Counted from the stretch's first letter, positions 39,085-51,448 are shown. The stretch: DNA of 64,000 bases from Perognathus longimembris pacificus (GCF_023159225.1 NC_063171.1:13624326-13688325), one strand, 5' to 3'. Notes: generated by a model not told the origin, from the letters alone. Numbers and translations are program-made.

Positions 39085-39755
39085 CTGAATTTTTTTACTT
39101 TGTATTTTATTATATTTAAGTAGCTTATTAATGTATGACATTTCAACATGCCATTTCGTGTACAATGCATCTTGATCAGTATCATCCCATTCATCATTTC
39201 CCCCCATTTTTCCCAACACCACCCATCCCCTCACTTTTCCTAGTTTATGTTTCACATGTGTACATTGATTATGACTAGATGCTTCCCCCTTTCTCTCTTC
39301 CATTTTCTACCTTCTTTCCTCTCACATGTCACAAGTACCAACTTCATCATATTCATTTTGTTAGACTGTAAGTTAGTCAATAAACAAACTATTAGGATTT
39401 TCCCCTGTATACACCATACTTCAGTTAATTGTGGACACGTGCACATGATCATGCATTTACTTACATATATGTTTATAAATTAGATCTAAATTCGACATAT
39501 AAAAGAAAACATAAATCTATAGCTGGACTAACTTCACTTACCTCTTATCACCAGTTCCTTTCAGTCCTATGCAAATTATATAATACCACAAGTGTTGCAG
39601 CTCTTTTAGAATTTATCCAATAAATTATATAATATCGTCACTCCTGATGGATGAGTGAATGCCTACTGTATGTATTTGCCACTATTTATTGCTTCACTTA
39701 TCCACTGATGGGCATCTGGACTACTTTCATACAGTGGCTATGGTGAATATATGAA
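39085..39755 (-). mobile_element. Old L1 3' end
   Basis: The C-rich 3'UTR tract (39198-39235) and the GATGGGCATCTGGACTACTT block near 39707 align with ORF2-end/3'UTR sequence of the other antisense L1s. It is much more diverged and of an older subfamily. Borders are approximate. Confidence 0.7.
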
Positions 39756-40831
39756 AATTTATTTTAAAAACTTTTACTAAAATATGTTTTCTCCAATATG
39801 AAAATGCCATTTAAGATACATATTGCAATTCCAATGTGTGAAAATTCACTTAGTAATCAAAAATAAGCTCAATAATTATGGCAACCACATAAAAAATTAA
39901 GCTACCTTCAGTCTGTTTATATTTATTCTTTAATAAGGTTGAAATAAGAGTGAATAAATGGTAGAAATAACTTCAATGACTAAAATATATTTAAACTCAA
40001 CAACCACATTTGAAATTAACAAAAAAATCATTAATATTATCATCACTTGAAATAGTAGGATAAATGATTTTTTTCTTGGTAAAACCAGAACTTTCCAAAG
40101 TGTTTTGTTGGTTTCATGACTTTAACAACATGTAAACACATATATGCTACCTGTGTGCTGTCAGGAAAAAAAAATGAATCAGTACTGTGTTTTACTTTTC
40201 AAATCTCTAGTGCAGAGTAAATTTTGGTTGTATAAGACATGTATTTCAAAGTACATATAAAGTAAGACTAAGAAAAAAACTAGTTCACTTGGCTTTCAAT
40301 CCAAGTTAATTAGCAGAATATCCATAGCAATATTTATCACTCGTGACGCCAAATAAAGAGCTTTTTGATGAAATTCTGCATCAATCCAATTAACTTGTGC
40401 TTTATAATTTACAAATGAACAATAGGAAACCTTATGTTACAATTGTAACATAAACTTTGGGATTAGAAACATAAGTAAGACCTGTAAAAAAAATCTTGAG
40501 ACATCTAATTCTGTAGTTCTTTTTATATCTAACCTTCAAATCTCTTTCTATACAGTGCTTGGGAAAGAGTGTTTTTAATTGTCTTAAATAATTTTTCAAG
40601 GATTTTTTTTACTGCTTTCCCTTCCACCCTTATAATTTTCAAAACTTGGGCTTTGGACTAAGAATATAAATCTGATAAACTGATGCCTTATTAATATTAA
40701 ATATCATGATATTTTAAAATCTCCATATACATAATCAGAACAAATAAAGAAAATATGTATAGGTAGAAACAAATACTATATTTTAATTCCTTACTCATCC
40801 AGTCTCTTTATTTTTGCTATTTAGAGATAGT
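39756..40831. other. Intronic stretch, nothing recognised
   Basis: AT-rich, no gene or repeat named. Confidence 0.45.
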
Positions 40832-41048
40832 ATTTTGTTTTGTTTTTTTTCGAGGGGAGGGGCAGTCCTGGGCTTGGACTCAGGGCCTGAGCACTGTCCT
40901 TGGCTTCTTTTTGCTCAAGGCTAGGACTCTGCCACTTGAGCCACAGCACCACTTCTGGCCGTTTTCTGTATATGTGGTGCTGGGGAATTGAACCCAGGGC
41001 TTCTTGTATAGGAGGCAAGTACTCTTACCACTAGGCCATAAACCCAGC
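40832..41048 (-). mobile_element. ID-dimer SINE
   Basis: GGCAGTCCTGGGCTTGGACT to CATAAACCCAGCA. The tail is a mixed T/G run and no TSD is evident. Confidence 0.9.
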
Positions 41049-42350
41049 AAAGAAACGGATTTCTTCTATCAGAGAAAATGTGTTAAGGCAGCCATAAAAT
41101 AAAGGAAATAAGTATTTTAAATCTGTAAGTTAGTTGATAATGAAAAATTAATTTTATCTCCTATGTACCTATAATTTTAGAACAATAATTGTGAACCTGA
41201 AAATAAAGCATGCCATGTGACATACTTTTAGGTAATTAAGAAAGATTAGATTTGTCAATAAATACTTTAAAATAACCTAAAATTAAGCCATGCATATTCC
41301 CTAATTATTTTATCATATCAGATTGCAACAATTCTGTACAAACATATTCTATTTTAGAATAATCAATTTTGAATACAGCCTCAAATGCATAAGAGAAGTG
41401 AGCACATAGACTTAGAAATATTTTAAAGTGCTTTCCAGATCTTGGAAGATCAAGTCTAAGATACTCTGGCAGGCAGATGTCTGACATTTTGGAGGAATTG
41501 AAGAAGCAAGTGTGTTTTGGGGAAAAGAAAACAAGCAAAAGAGAAAATAGATGAATTTGAGGGGTAAGAAGAATTTGGAAAATATAGCATTGTTTTTTTC
41601 TAAAACTATTAAATTCTCTACCTTTCACCTTGAATAAAGTAAAACCTTATATCTGGTTTATAAATGGTGAGATAAATTTATTTGAAGTCTGATTTTCAAA
41701 ACACTGTCTCATTATCCAGAAGAAAAGTAAAGAGAAAATTCATTATCATTATTTTCTTCTGCAATGTGATTTCATTTAATTATCTTCAGGATGAATTTTG
41801 GTATATAATTGATTACATTTCAGGTTTAATCAATCACTTAAGTGTATTTATTACTTGTGGCATCATTTCCTGATGTTCCTTATTCCAGTAGACCTTGGAA
41901 AAATCAGGCCACAACATGAGTTTCCATAATTAAGCATTAAAGATGTTCATGGAAAAGTGCAATTATATACAAGTAGCAAAACATTTCATGTAGAATCATC
42001 AGAATTCCTTGGTCAGCTGAACATGAGGTTAGTATTAAGGTTGCAGAAAATTGATTATACGAATTTGAGAAAGTAGAGTTGTCTTGAAGATTGGGGTGGA
42101 GGTAGGTGCTACTATTGAATCAAATATGTAGAATTAAAATTATTTTTCTGGACAGGAGATAGTCCATTTAGTGAGAAAAAAACAGAAGACAGTGAAGCCA
42201 CACAAACAGTTTATAGAAATTTGATGCTATCATAAAACTGTAAATACTTTATATTAAATAATTAGATAATACAATCCATTTTTAGATATTAGCAGGATAA
42301 ATAGCTTTGATTTATTTGAAAACAACAAACACAAGAATCCTATGTGCACC
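41049..42350. other. Intronic stretch, nothing recognised
   Basis: No gene or repeat named. The 107-codon minus frame at 41305-41628 has no resemblance to a known family. Confidence 0.45.
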
Positions 42351-42360
42351 AAAATGTTCT

Positions 42361-42858
42361 TTTTCTTTATTTATTGTCAAAGTGATGTGCAGAGAGGTTA
42401 CAATTTCATACGTTAGGCCTTGTACTGTTTGTTAGCTCCTCCCTCATTCCCCGCTCCCCCTAACCCTTTTCCTCTCCCCCCATGAGTTGTTCAGTTGGTT
42501 CACACCAAATAGTTTTGCAAGTATTGCTTTTGGAGTCGTTTGTCTTTTTATCCTTTGTCTCTCGATTTTTATATTGCTTTCACTTCCCTAGTTCTAATAC
42601 CAGTATAAACAGTGTCCAGTGTACTCAGATGAGATACAGTGATAGTGCGGGTACAATCACAGGAAGGGGATACAAGAGGATCATCAACAATAGAAGCTAC
42701 GGTTTCACATGGCATGCTGAAAGTGATTACAACAGTGATATAACAATCGTTTCCATAACATGGATTTCATTTCACTTAGCATCATCTTATGCATTCATAG
42801 GGGCATAGCTATTAGGCTCTTGGGAGGAAGGTCAGAGCAGATCTACCCCCTGCAAACA
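42361..42858 (-). mobile_element. Short L1 insertion with extra 5' sequence
   Basis: L1 3' end from the tail at 42361 to about 42822 (GCATAGCTATTAGGCTCTTG), then about 36 bp that do not match L1. The whole is flanked by AAAATGTTCT at 42351-42360 and 42859-42868. About 13 bp present in the other copies (TTGGATACATTTC region) are missing near 42420. Confidence 0.88.
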
Positions 42859-43162
42859 AAAATGTTCTGTTTTAAGGAGTTTCTCTCTGTTGTAACTTTG
42901 GTAAACTCAGTGACACAAGTAATACTTTAGCCCAAAGATGTATTCCTTATTTCCTATATAATTTATACCTGACCAAAAGAACAAATAGATCTAAAGACAA
43001 AAGAAGTAGTTGCCCTCTTTCTGTGTTTTGGTTTTTGGTGGACTGCAGGTTTTACCTTATGCTTACCAGAATGTGAATGGTATTATTATGTAACAACTAC
43101 ATTAAAGAAAGAGCATTGCAAAAGTCTGACTTATGTAACAGAGTTGATGTTTTGTTTGTCAG

Positions 43163-43268
43163 GTAACAGAAACACGGACGGGGCCTCTTGGTTGCAGTAA
43201 CTATGACAACCTTGATTCTGTCAGTTCTGTTCTGGTTCAGAGTCCAGAGAATAAGATTCAGTTACAAG
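43163..43268 (+). CDS. BRINP3: BRINP3 internal coding exon (106 bp)
   Basis: The exon encodes 35 residues plus the first base of a split glycine codon, beginning [20 protein letters not shown] and ending in [10 protein letters not shown] pyrimidine-rich tract and AG (43161-43162) precede it and GTATGT (from 43269) follows. This segment is typical of the BRINP family (BMP/retinoic acid-inducible neural-specific proteins). These are secretory-pathway proteins of neurons with an N-terminal MACPF-like domain, linked to cell-cycle suppression and neural development. The segment should lie at or just after the end of the MACPF-like region. It ends in phase 1 and joins in frame to 51977, giving the continuous motif LQGLQVLLPDYL. 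The next exon identifies BRINP3 rather than BRINP1 or BRINP2. By memory of the human gene it is the second exon before the large terminal coding exon; the number is not certain. Confidence 0.93.
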
Positions 43269-43549
43269 GTATGTAGGTAAAATTTTACTAATTCTCTATG
43301 AGACTGTGGGGGTATATTATCTAGTTTAGATATATATTTTAATAAGCACATATATAGTAATAGTTTCTAAAAACATAAATGCTCACTTCATAATGCAGAA
43401 TGATGAATTTGAGACCACATTGAGAAAGTGTTCAAATTTACTTTTATTTTCCAAATTAAATAACAGAAATTGAAAAAAATAAATTGACAATGTATTTCTC
43501 ACATGTTAATTATTGTCTCAGTAAACACCAATTATGAATAGGCTTTCTT

Positions 43550-43759
43550 TCTTTTTTTTTTTTTTTTGGCCAGTCCTGGGCCTTGGACTCAGGGCCTGAG
43601 CACTGTCCCTGGCTTCTTCCCGCTCAAGGCTAGCACTCTGCCACTTGAGCCACAGCGCCGCTTCTGGCCGTTTTCTGTTTATGTGGTGCTGGGGAATCGA
43701 ACCTAGGGCCTCGTGTATCCGAGGCAGGCACTCTTGCCACTAGGCTATATCCCCAGCCC
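43550..43759 (-). mobile_element. ID-dimer SINE, very young subfamily
   Basis: It lies 280 bp downstream of the 106-bp BRINP3 exon, antisense. The exact 15-bp TSD TGAATAGGCTTTCTT is at 43535-43549 and 43760-43774. It is nearly identical to the copy at 38327-38548. Confidence 0.97.
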
Positions 43760-45036
43760 TGAATAGGCTTTCTTGATCTAGGATTATTTTATAGATTTGT
43801 AAACATAACCACAATCATTTCCAATGTCAAATAAACCATTAAAATTTCACGTAATATAGAAGATGGTGTTGAATTTGTTTTCTTGAATATAGAAACAAAG
43901 TTGAAAACATATCATCAGATATTAATATTTATATTATTCCCAATGTGATATGATAATAGTAATGACTTTGCATTTTTTATATTAACATATTTGTACTAAA
44001 TTAAAATATTACTATCATTGAATAAGAGTGTTATTAATGATAGCACTAACAAGTACATAATATTCCCAAGTAGGTTGTGGGTTTTCATGTTTGCTCAGCT
44101 TTAAATACAGAAGTCTAATGAATGCATACAATTTTATATTTATTCATTGAATTAAAAAAACCTTTATGATGCTAGTAGTTGCTTAAAATAATTTGACTAA
44201 ACAAATAAATCATTTTGAATTAGTTTTTGCTTTTTATATCATTTGAATTTGGAAATCAGTGCTGTATTCACTTTATTCCACCTCATATACTTTTAAATAA
44301 AACAATTTTCTATATATTCTCCCTCCTATCCCACTTCATTGGAGTACTCCTTGGTCCTTGTCCCCATTTTTCCTCTTGCTTGTACCCATTTCCTTTTGTT
44401 GGTTTATATGGGCTTTAACCTCATCTTTCTAAAAGTTCATATTGTTTGAGCTATCCATGGGGTATATTATACATTAGTTAATTCATTGTAACCACTTGCA
44501 CAACACCCATTGGTTTACTTGTAGATGTATAGCTATATTCTATATACTGCAATAATGAGCCTTTGTTTCTCTGCATGTGGCTTATTTCACACACATACAC
44601 TGATATACATGCACACATACACATATATAATACAATATATACATATATTTTCCAAATGCTTAAATTTCCATATGAATGGCACACAGCCTTTCTAATAGGT
44701 CAATAAATTTCCATTATGCATATACAGCACATTTTCTTGAGCCATTCTCTATTGGGGGAATCAGGGTTGATTCCATACTTTGGCTATGGTGAATAGTGCT
44801 CAATGAACATGTTTGTGCTGGTGATTTCACTGTAACATTGTTTGTGTTGCATTGGATAATTGCTCAGGATTCTCATATATCACTATGCAACAAAATCAAT
44901 TAAAATTGTTTCAAAGACCTCAGTATAAGATAGAAAGGGAAAGGGAAAAAATTCATTTCTTGGGTACAGGATGTAACTTTCTAAGTAAACTTCAGATACA
45001 AACAAAAACAAACAAACAAAAAAGTAAAGACCTAAT

Positions 45037-45538
45037 TGTTGGGGATTATTATGGCCTTGGGAAGGCTGCCCTTCTGCCAGCTTTGGGACAATGGAAGTCC
45101 CTCCCACCCTCTGGCCTCCACCCCTTTGGGAGGTGAACACGTGAGTGCCACCATAATGGGGTTGTCCCGCCCACAAAGGGAAGTTTCGTGATGTCACTTG
45201 ATGAACGTGATCCCTAGCCTATGACTGGCCCTTTGGCCAGCCCCCTTTCTTTCCCGCCATTACTTCTATCTAAGTGCCTTTCCATATTAAAGTCTTTGAG
45301 ATGCTTCCCACCACCGCAGCGTGTCCCTGATGCCTTCCTTTTTGCCTCCGCCCTTGGTAACTTGTGAGGGGACTGGGGGGAGGGGAGGCTTCAGCAACCT
45401 TTCCTCAACTTAGCGCTTGCCCATGTGAGCACGCCTTTGGCCTTCCGCTGGTGGAGGGCCAGGCTGAGTGCTCTTTCATAGAGTTTGTGGTTACCATTCT
45501 CCCCGTGTGGGGAGAAAGGGGTTGTCCAGACCTCAACA
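45037..45538 (+). mobile_element. Solo LTR of an endogenous retrovirus, 502 bp
   Basis: The termini TGTTGGGG and CCTCAACA form the TG...CA ends of an LTR, and CTAAT is duplicated exactly at both edges (45032-45036, 45539-45543). An ATTAAA polyadenylation-type signal lies at 45286-45291, placing the LTR on the + strand. The GC content stands out from the surrounding AT-rich L1. There is no internal viral region, so it is the product of LTR-LTR recombination. The class is not certain from sequence alone. Confidence 0.9.
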
Positions 45539-45800
45539 CTAATGAGTGGGATGACATCAAGCTTAAACATTATTGCATTGCAAAGGATAGAGGTAATATG
45601 CTAAATGGAAAGCCCACAGAAGTGGAGGTTTTTACTAGCCAATATACCAGACAATGTCCTGGTATTCATAAAATACTTAGAATTCAAAAAAAAACAATAC
45701 TTCGGCAAAACTTAACCCTTCAAAAAAAAACATATTAATAAATGACTCAAGTCTAAACTTCTCAGAACTAAAAATGGCCATTAGGCATATCAAGAAATGC

Positions 45801-45989
45801 CGGGCTGGGAATGTGGCTTAGTGGTAGAGTGTTTGCCTAGAATGCATGAAGCCCTGAGTTCAATTCCTCAGTACAACATACACAGAAAAGAAACCGGAAG
45901 TGGTGCTGTGGTTCAAGTGGTAGAATGTTATCCTTAAGCAAAAAGCTCAGGAACAGAACCCAGACCCTGAATTCAAGCCCCAGGACTGT

Positions 45990-46023
<34 letters not shown>

Positions 46024-46028
46024 AGAAG
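45801..46028 (+). mobile_element. ID-dimer SINE, older subfamily
   Basis: GGGCTGGGAATGTGGCTTAG at the start, CCCCAGGACTGTC at the end, A-tail with AGA units. TSD AAGAAATGC at 45792-45800 and 46029-46037. It is inserted in the L1. Confidence 0.93.
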
Positions 46029-46262
46029 AAGAAATGCTCAACATCTCTGTACATAATGGAAGTGGAAATGAAAACAACACTGATATTCTACCTCACCACA
46101 GTTACAATGTCCATTATCAAGAAGACAAATGGCAACAAATACTAATGGGGATGTGACCAAAATACTGGTGAGGATGTGGCCAAAAGGTATCTCTAATAAA
46201 CTGCTGGTGAAATGTTTAAACACTTGGAAGGCAGTATGGAGTTTTCTCAAAAATTAAACATA

Positions 46263-46690
46263 AGCCTGGAGCCAGTGGCTGAGGCCTGTAATACTAGTTA
46301 CTCAGGAGGATGAGATCTGAGGATCACAGCTGGAAACCAGTCTGGGCAGGACAGTCTGTGTGATTCTTTTTTTTTTCTTTTTTTTACTTTGTATTTGCTT
46401 TTATTTCCATCAACAGAATCCTTCATTAGCATTTCCCTAGTGTGCTGGTTTTTCTTTTTCCTTTTTTATTGTCAAAATGATGTACAGACAGGTTACAGTT
46501 TCATACGTTAGGCCTTGGCTACACTTATTGTACTGTTTGTTATCTACAATAAACAACCGAGAAAAAGCTGTTGTGCTGTAGTTCCAGTGGTTATACTAGT
46601 AACTTTGAGCAATAAGAGGTTCAGGGACAGTGGCCTAGGCCTGAATTTGTGCCTCAGGCCCTGATTTCAATCCCGAGGACCATGAAAAAA
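46263..46690 (+). repeat. B1-dID SINE split by an L1 insertion
   Basis: The 7SL half is 46263-46365 (GCCAGTGGCTGAGGCCTGTA, ACTCAGGAGGATGAGATCTG). The element resumes at about 46544 with the linker CAATAAACAACCGAG and the dID half (GAGCAATAAGAGGTTCAGGG), ending near 46690 with an A-rich tail. Confidence 0.85.
46366..46543 (-). mobile_element. Small L1 3' end with apparent 3' transduction
   Basis: 46450-46543 is L1 3' end in minus orientation, including its own A-rich end near 46450-46465. To its left lie 64 bp of non-L1 sequence (46386-46449) and then a second T-run (46366-46385, the reversed A-tail). In minus orientation the extra sequence holds AATAAA (46400-46405 on +) 14 bases before that tail. 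Confidence 0.82.
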
Positions 46691-47428
46691 AACACAAACA
46701 AACATATATTTACCTTAATGTCATTTGTTATGAATTGTATAAAAATTACATATTTTAACTCTTTAATGCTATTTTGTTATTTTAGATTTATAGACATGTT
46801 TTCTCAAATTTAAATAGAAATGAATTACAAAAATATTAGTAATTTTCTAATACTTAGCTTATTGTGAATTAATATTCCACCAAAATATTAACTTTGATCC
46901 AAAATATTATATTTGGACTATTTTACTTGGTTCCTTAAATAGTTTACTATAAAATACTTTAAACAGAAAGTTTTGTCTTTTATTTTCTATGGCTCAATGG
47001 CAGCCCTAGAATAAATTAAGAGCAATAAGTGCAATATTCAATTTTGAAATTTAGCTAAAGAAACAATTCAAGAAACATTTCTGTTATGTATAATTAACTC
47101 ACAAAATCAGTTTTATCTTCTTGGTTATTGTCATCTACATTTTCAATGATATGTTGTAACTTAATTAGTATTCTTATAACTGAAAAAAACCTTCAGCTCT
47201 CCAAAACTCACCTTAAGAAATTAACTGTTAACTACCTTAAGAAATTAGCCATTGACTTTGAAACGAATTCTTTCCAAAATTTCATCTTTCATCTGAATTT
47301 CCACACCAAATATCATATTAACTGTGCTTTTTTTGCCCAACTTTTAGAAGAGTCCCTTTTCTTTTTAAAGAACACAATCCATTCTTCAAATTTAGAACAT
47401 AATTTTTTTTTATCATGCAGTACTACAG

Positions 47429-47429
<1 letters not shown>
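46691..47429. other. Intronic stretch, nothing recognised
   Basis: A direct repeat of a 12-mer (CTTAAGAAATTA) is seen at 47212 and 47233. No gene. Confidence 0.45.
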
Positions 47430-47473
<44 letters not shown>

Positions 47474-47482
47474 GTGTGTGTG
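47430..47482 (+). repeat. (GT)n microsatellite at a SINE tail
   Basis: About 25 GT units with one interruption, at the reversed tail of the SINE that follows. Confidence 0.95.
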
Positions 47483-47690
47483 CCCACCTGTGTCTGGACC
47501 TTGAATTCAAGCTTGGGGGCTGTCTCTGAACATATGTGCTCAAGGTTAGTGCTCTATAACTAGAGCCACAGCTACACGTGTAGCTTTTTGGTGGTCAATT
47601 GGAGATAAGAATGTAAGAGACTTGCCTGGGCTGGCTTCAAAACAGGATCCTTAGATTTTAACACAGTGAGTAGCTAGGATTACTGGATAA
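47483..47690 (-). repeat. B1-dID SINE, antisense
   Basis: The dID half (GTGTCTGGACCTTGAATTCA, CTCAAGGTTAGTGCTCTATA), the linker GGTCAATTGGAGATAAGAAT and the 7SL half ending AGTAGCTAGGATTACTGG are all visible. Confidence 0.85.
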
Positions 47691-49559
47691 AGCAATTGAG
47701 AAATTGGTAGTGTCCTTAATCCATCATTAAGGTTGCACTTCATGTCTTTGTGCTTATTAATTAGTTTGCTATGTGCTTTCGAAAGTGGATGAAAGTAGAG
47801 GATAATCAATTCAAATAGAATAGGTTATGTTTTTGTGAAGTTGAAGGTGAAGATTAAAATTAAAATATTAAAATTCATGGATCTTTGGAAATTAGAGGAG
47901 TCTAGAATTATGTTTTTCCATAAAGTTCATCTTGCGAACTTCTACTCCTTTGAAGAAAAATAATTATGATGAAAGCAGAATTTCTTCAGAGAAAAACAAC
48001 AACAAAAACAGCAAAAGATAGCACCGAAAATATGGAAGACAATAGCATTATGTAACAATTTCAGAATAAAACTCCATGACTTACGATCTGTATAAGTTGC
48101 CGATTCTTCCTTCAATAATTTCAGGCACCTGTGTTATGCAAATATCACATTAATTCTGACAAAAAATGAAATTAAATGTCTTCTGGCAGGAAAAAGATTG
48201 ATTTATCTGCTTGAACTTACAGTACGGCTTTGCCAATACAATTAAAGCATAAACACTGCAAAAAGTGAAAAATTACTTTCCACAAATCCAAAGTTTCCAT
48301 GAAAACTTATTAAATATGTGTAGTAGAATACTACTAAATGTCTGGAAAGGATAAATTGCAACTATTGAAAATTCAATTTTTGAGTCTAATGAATCTAGTA
48401 AGAGTCTTCTAAGTAACAGAATTAAGAATCACATACATTGCTTAGTAGCATTTTAGTGAAATTCTCAGAAATAGAAAAAATGATCAATACCACTGAGTTC
48501 CAATTAGCTCACAGGATAGTTGTTTCCAAAGTTATATTTCAATAAATTGGCACAAGAACAAGCTAGTATTTGATAGATGATTAAATGTTAATTTTACTGT
48601 CTGGATGACTGGTAGTAATAAACAAGAACTTCTGCTTCATGAAGGTATTTCTCCATCTTTTGGATGTATATGAATTAATTTTCTCAGTACTTACAATATA
48701 TCACTTTGAGAAGTGGTCAAATAATTTTTACTAAGACTCATCATGCCAAAAATGTAATCAACAGCTATAAAATCTATTAATTTAAGGTGATGTTAGTTTT
48801 TTTTAAATCTCCCAATTATCTATTTTAGTTGCGAAATTACCCAGCTGATTATTTTATAGACTTTCCAGAAATTTTTCCAAAGATATCTGTTATTAGTTTT
48901 GATTGAGTTTTGAGTTAAATTGTAGTTCTAAATAGAAATTATAGTTTATAGTAACAATCTCTAAATTGTTTATTGGCTTATATATTGTTGCATATTTAAA
49001 TATTTATTTAAAAATGAATCCAAGCAGTTAAAGATGTTTTATTCCTGCAGAGGTTTGCTACTTTTCCCAATTATATCTTCATTTATTCTATATTGAGCCA
49101 ATTGAAATAATGTTTCAGGTTTGTTTTTTTTTTTTTTTTTGGCTTCACTTTTATTTTTGTTTGCTCATTGAGTTTGTAGTTTAACTGGATGAATAACATA
49201 CCTGAGGAGCTAATTACCAGTGCCATGGGTAGTTCAAAATGTAAGTTTTTGATTTGTTACCTATTTCAACTATAAAAACAAAGCAATTCATTATTTAACT
49301 CACTCCCAATGGCTTTTCATCTTGCCTGTCTAGTCCACAGTACCCTATAGTCTTTTCATCCCTTTAGACTTTTTGTAATATATAACCTAGCTTTTTTAGT
49401 TGTTTTCACTTTGAAAATTTCTAACAAACAAACAAACTATTCCTTCAACACAGGAAATACCAATATTTTATTTCATGTTCTTTTAGCATGCAGGCTTTGT
49501 TCTGCTTCACATTCTGGTTTAAAGAAAAAAATCATTAGCATATGTTAATTGCTCAAACC
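47691..49559. other. Intronic stretch, nothing recognised
   Basis: AT-rich. An 18-bp T-run is at 49123-49140. No gene or repeat named. Confidence 0.45.
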
Positions 49560-49900
49560 TTTGCAATTATGACATTAACTGCATATAATATTTTTTGATC
49601 ATGTTTCATCTCATCTCCATTACCCTTTCTTAAGTACCCCTTTGTATACATTTTAAGTGTTTTTACTGGAATTCATTGGGCTACATGTGTATATATAATA
49701 TCATAATAGTTAACCTTTCATCCCCTTCTGATTTCCCCTTACCTTTCCTCCCAGGCTCCCATCTCCACACACAGTTCCCTTCATATCATCACACTATCTT
49801 ATAACAATAGCCTTTACTTTACAATTCCATGTTCTGTAATGACAATGTAGTCACTATTTCTCCTCTCCTACTTCTAGAAATCTTTAAAATACTGCTTTGG
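49560..49900 (-). mobile_element. Old L1 3'UTR remnant
   Basis: CCATTACCCTTTCTTAAGTA and CCTTACCTTTCCTCCCAGGC resemble the C-rich antisense 3'UTR of old L1s. Borders are uncertain. Confidence 0.5.
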
Positions 49901-51448
49901 ATAACACTAGCAATACTGTCTGCTAAAAAGTTCAATTTATTTCAGTAGATGCCAGTTACTACTTAAATTGGTGGGACTGTTATGGAATTTAAAACATATT
50001 TAATAAGTCTATAAACAACCCACCATCTTGTGGAGATATATCTATATCTAAAAATCTGTCTATACAGGTATTGATAGACAATAAGTTTTGTCTGAAATGT
50101 ATCTCATTTCTTGCCATTATTTACTACTCTCCTAAGTACTTTCCTATTTTGTTATTTCTATGAAAGCACTATAACTTTTATAGGTTGAAAGTTGTAATAC
50201 AGCAAGTTACTATGTAAATTTATTTTTATGAAATTATACATTTCAAATAGATCAATAGCTTTGAATATCTGCTTTGCATGTCTGAATACATGTGTTACGT
50301 GATTTAACATATTGTTCTTCATCCCTGAGGCTTTAGAATGGACTCTTAAATCAGTTTCTCACCCTGAATGTATATTTCTAAATTAGTCAGTACCTCTGTG
50401 ATGTAGAGAACTCCACATTTATAAACATTTCCTCCTTTATCTTTGGTGATCTGATGGTACCTAACACATTTCATTTGTATTGTATCAAATGAAAAATGCT
50501 CTAGTAGGTTATCATGCTTCTCCTATAACCTAAATTAACTTTCTACCATCATTTCCTTAGTTTAGGTTTTGTGAATCTTCTTCATGTACTTGCCTAATTT
50601 TTTTTCTTTATACCTCTACCTCTAAGCAGTGCCTCTTTTGAGTATCCTCCATTATTAAGTCAGCTAAATATGCATGAATAAATCCTACACAACTCACCTT
50701 GCTATAGGAATTGTACAGATGTCTGCAACTTTCTTTTTTTTCTAAATAACTCAATAATGCTTTTGTTAAGCCTTTCACTTTGTATTGAAAAAGTACTAGT
50801 TAAAAGAAAAACCACAAACGCACCATGCTTTGAAATGTACAGCAAATTTCTTAGTGTTAAAAACTATCCATATTTCAAATGATATTGAAATCTTGTTTTG
50901 GGGTGGAATGTTTTCTAACTTTCCTGTAGCTAATATATCTTAGACAGTTAACTATATCTAGTGAATTGCATGTCCTCTTACTCTTATCAAGAAGCATCCT
51001 ATAATGTATGTCAGCAATTTTCTTATTTAAATTTCTAACAATTACATCCCATTGGCAGATGTTCAATACATAACTTATTGGTTGAAGATAAAATAAAATT
51101 AATACCTGGCCTCTGCATGGGAGAATTAACCTAAAATATGACATTGGAAGTGTAATATATTTACAAAGACAATTATTTCCTAATATGCATGACTTCCTAA
51201 ATAACAAATCAATAGGCAATAAATTGATTTTTTCTTGATATAACTAAATCACAAAACATTTATCAAAATCCAATTTGTTGTTAAATAATAATTTATTGTT
51301 GGCCAAAATTGTCCTTATTTTTAAGTTTTTTATTAAGTGGATGGACAGAATATTCGGCTTTACACTGTTTTCATATTTAGTAAGAAATGCTAAAAATCCA
51401 TATCTTTAAATACAATAAGTGCTAAGAAACATATTATTAGTTTTTTTT

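Larger units (their letters stand above)
1..43162 (+). other. BRINP3: BRINP3 intron upstream of the 106-bp exon (partial)
   Basis: This is inferred to be one intron because no other exon-like segment of the family was recognised before 43163. The preceding BRINP exon should encode the end of the MACPF-like region, finishing with a short helix before VTETRTG. I did not find it by reading. Most of the sequence is AT-rich with scattered L1 and SINE insertions listed separately. Confidence 0.75.
44230..46262 (-). mobile_element. Older twin-primed L1 carrying a solo LTR and a SINE
   Basis: 44230-44845 is minus-strand 3'UTR/ORF2 end (GATTCCATACTTTGGCTATG near 44770). 44862-46262 is the inverted, plus-orientation ORF2 segment (CAACAAAATCAATTAAAATT near 44887, ATGACATCAAGCTTAAAC near 45551, GGCAGTATGGAGTTTTC near 46230). 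The arrangement fits 5' inversion. The left border is uncertain. Insertions sit at 45037-45538 and 45801-46028. Confidence 0.75.

Noticed and set aside
45364..45738. 124-codon open frame
   Set aside because: It crosses the 3' edge of the solo LTR into L1 sequence, so it is a chance frame over two unrelated elements.
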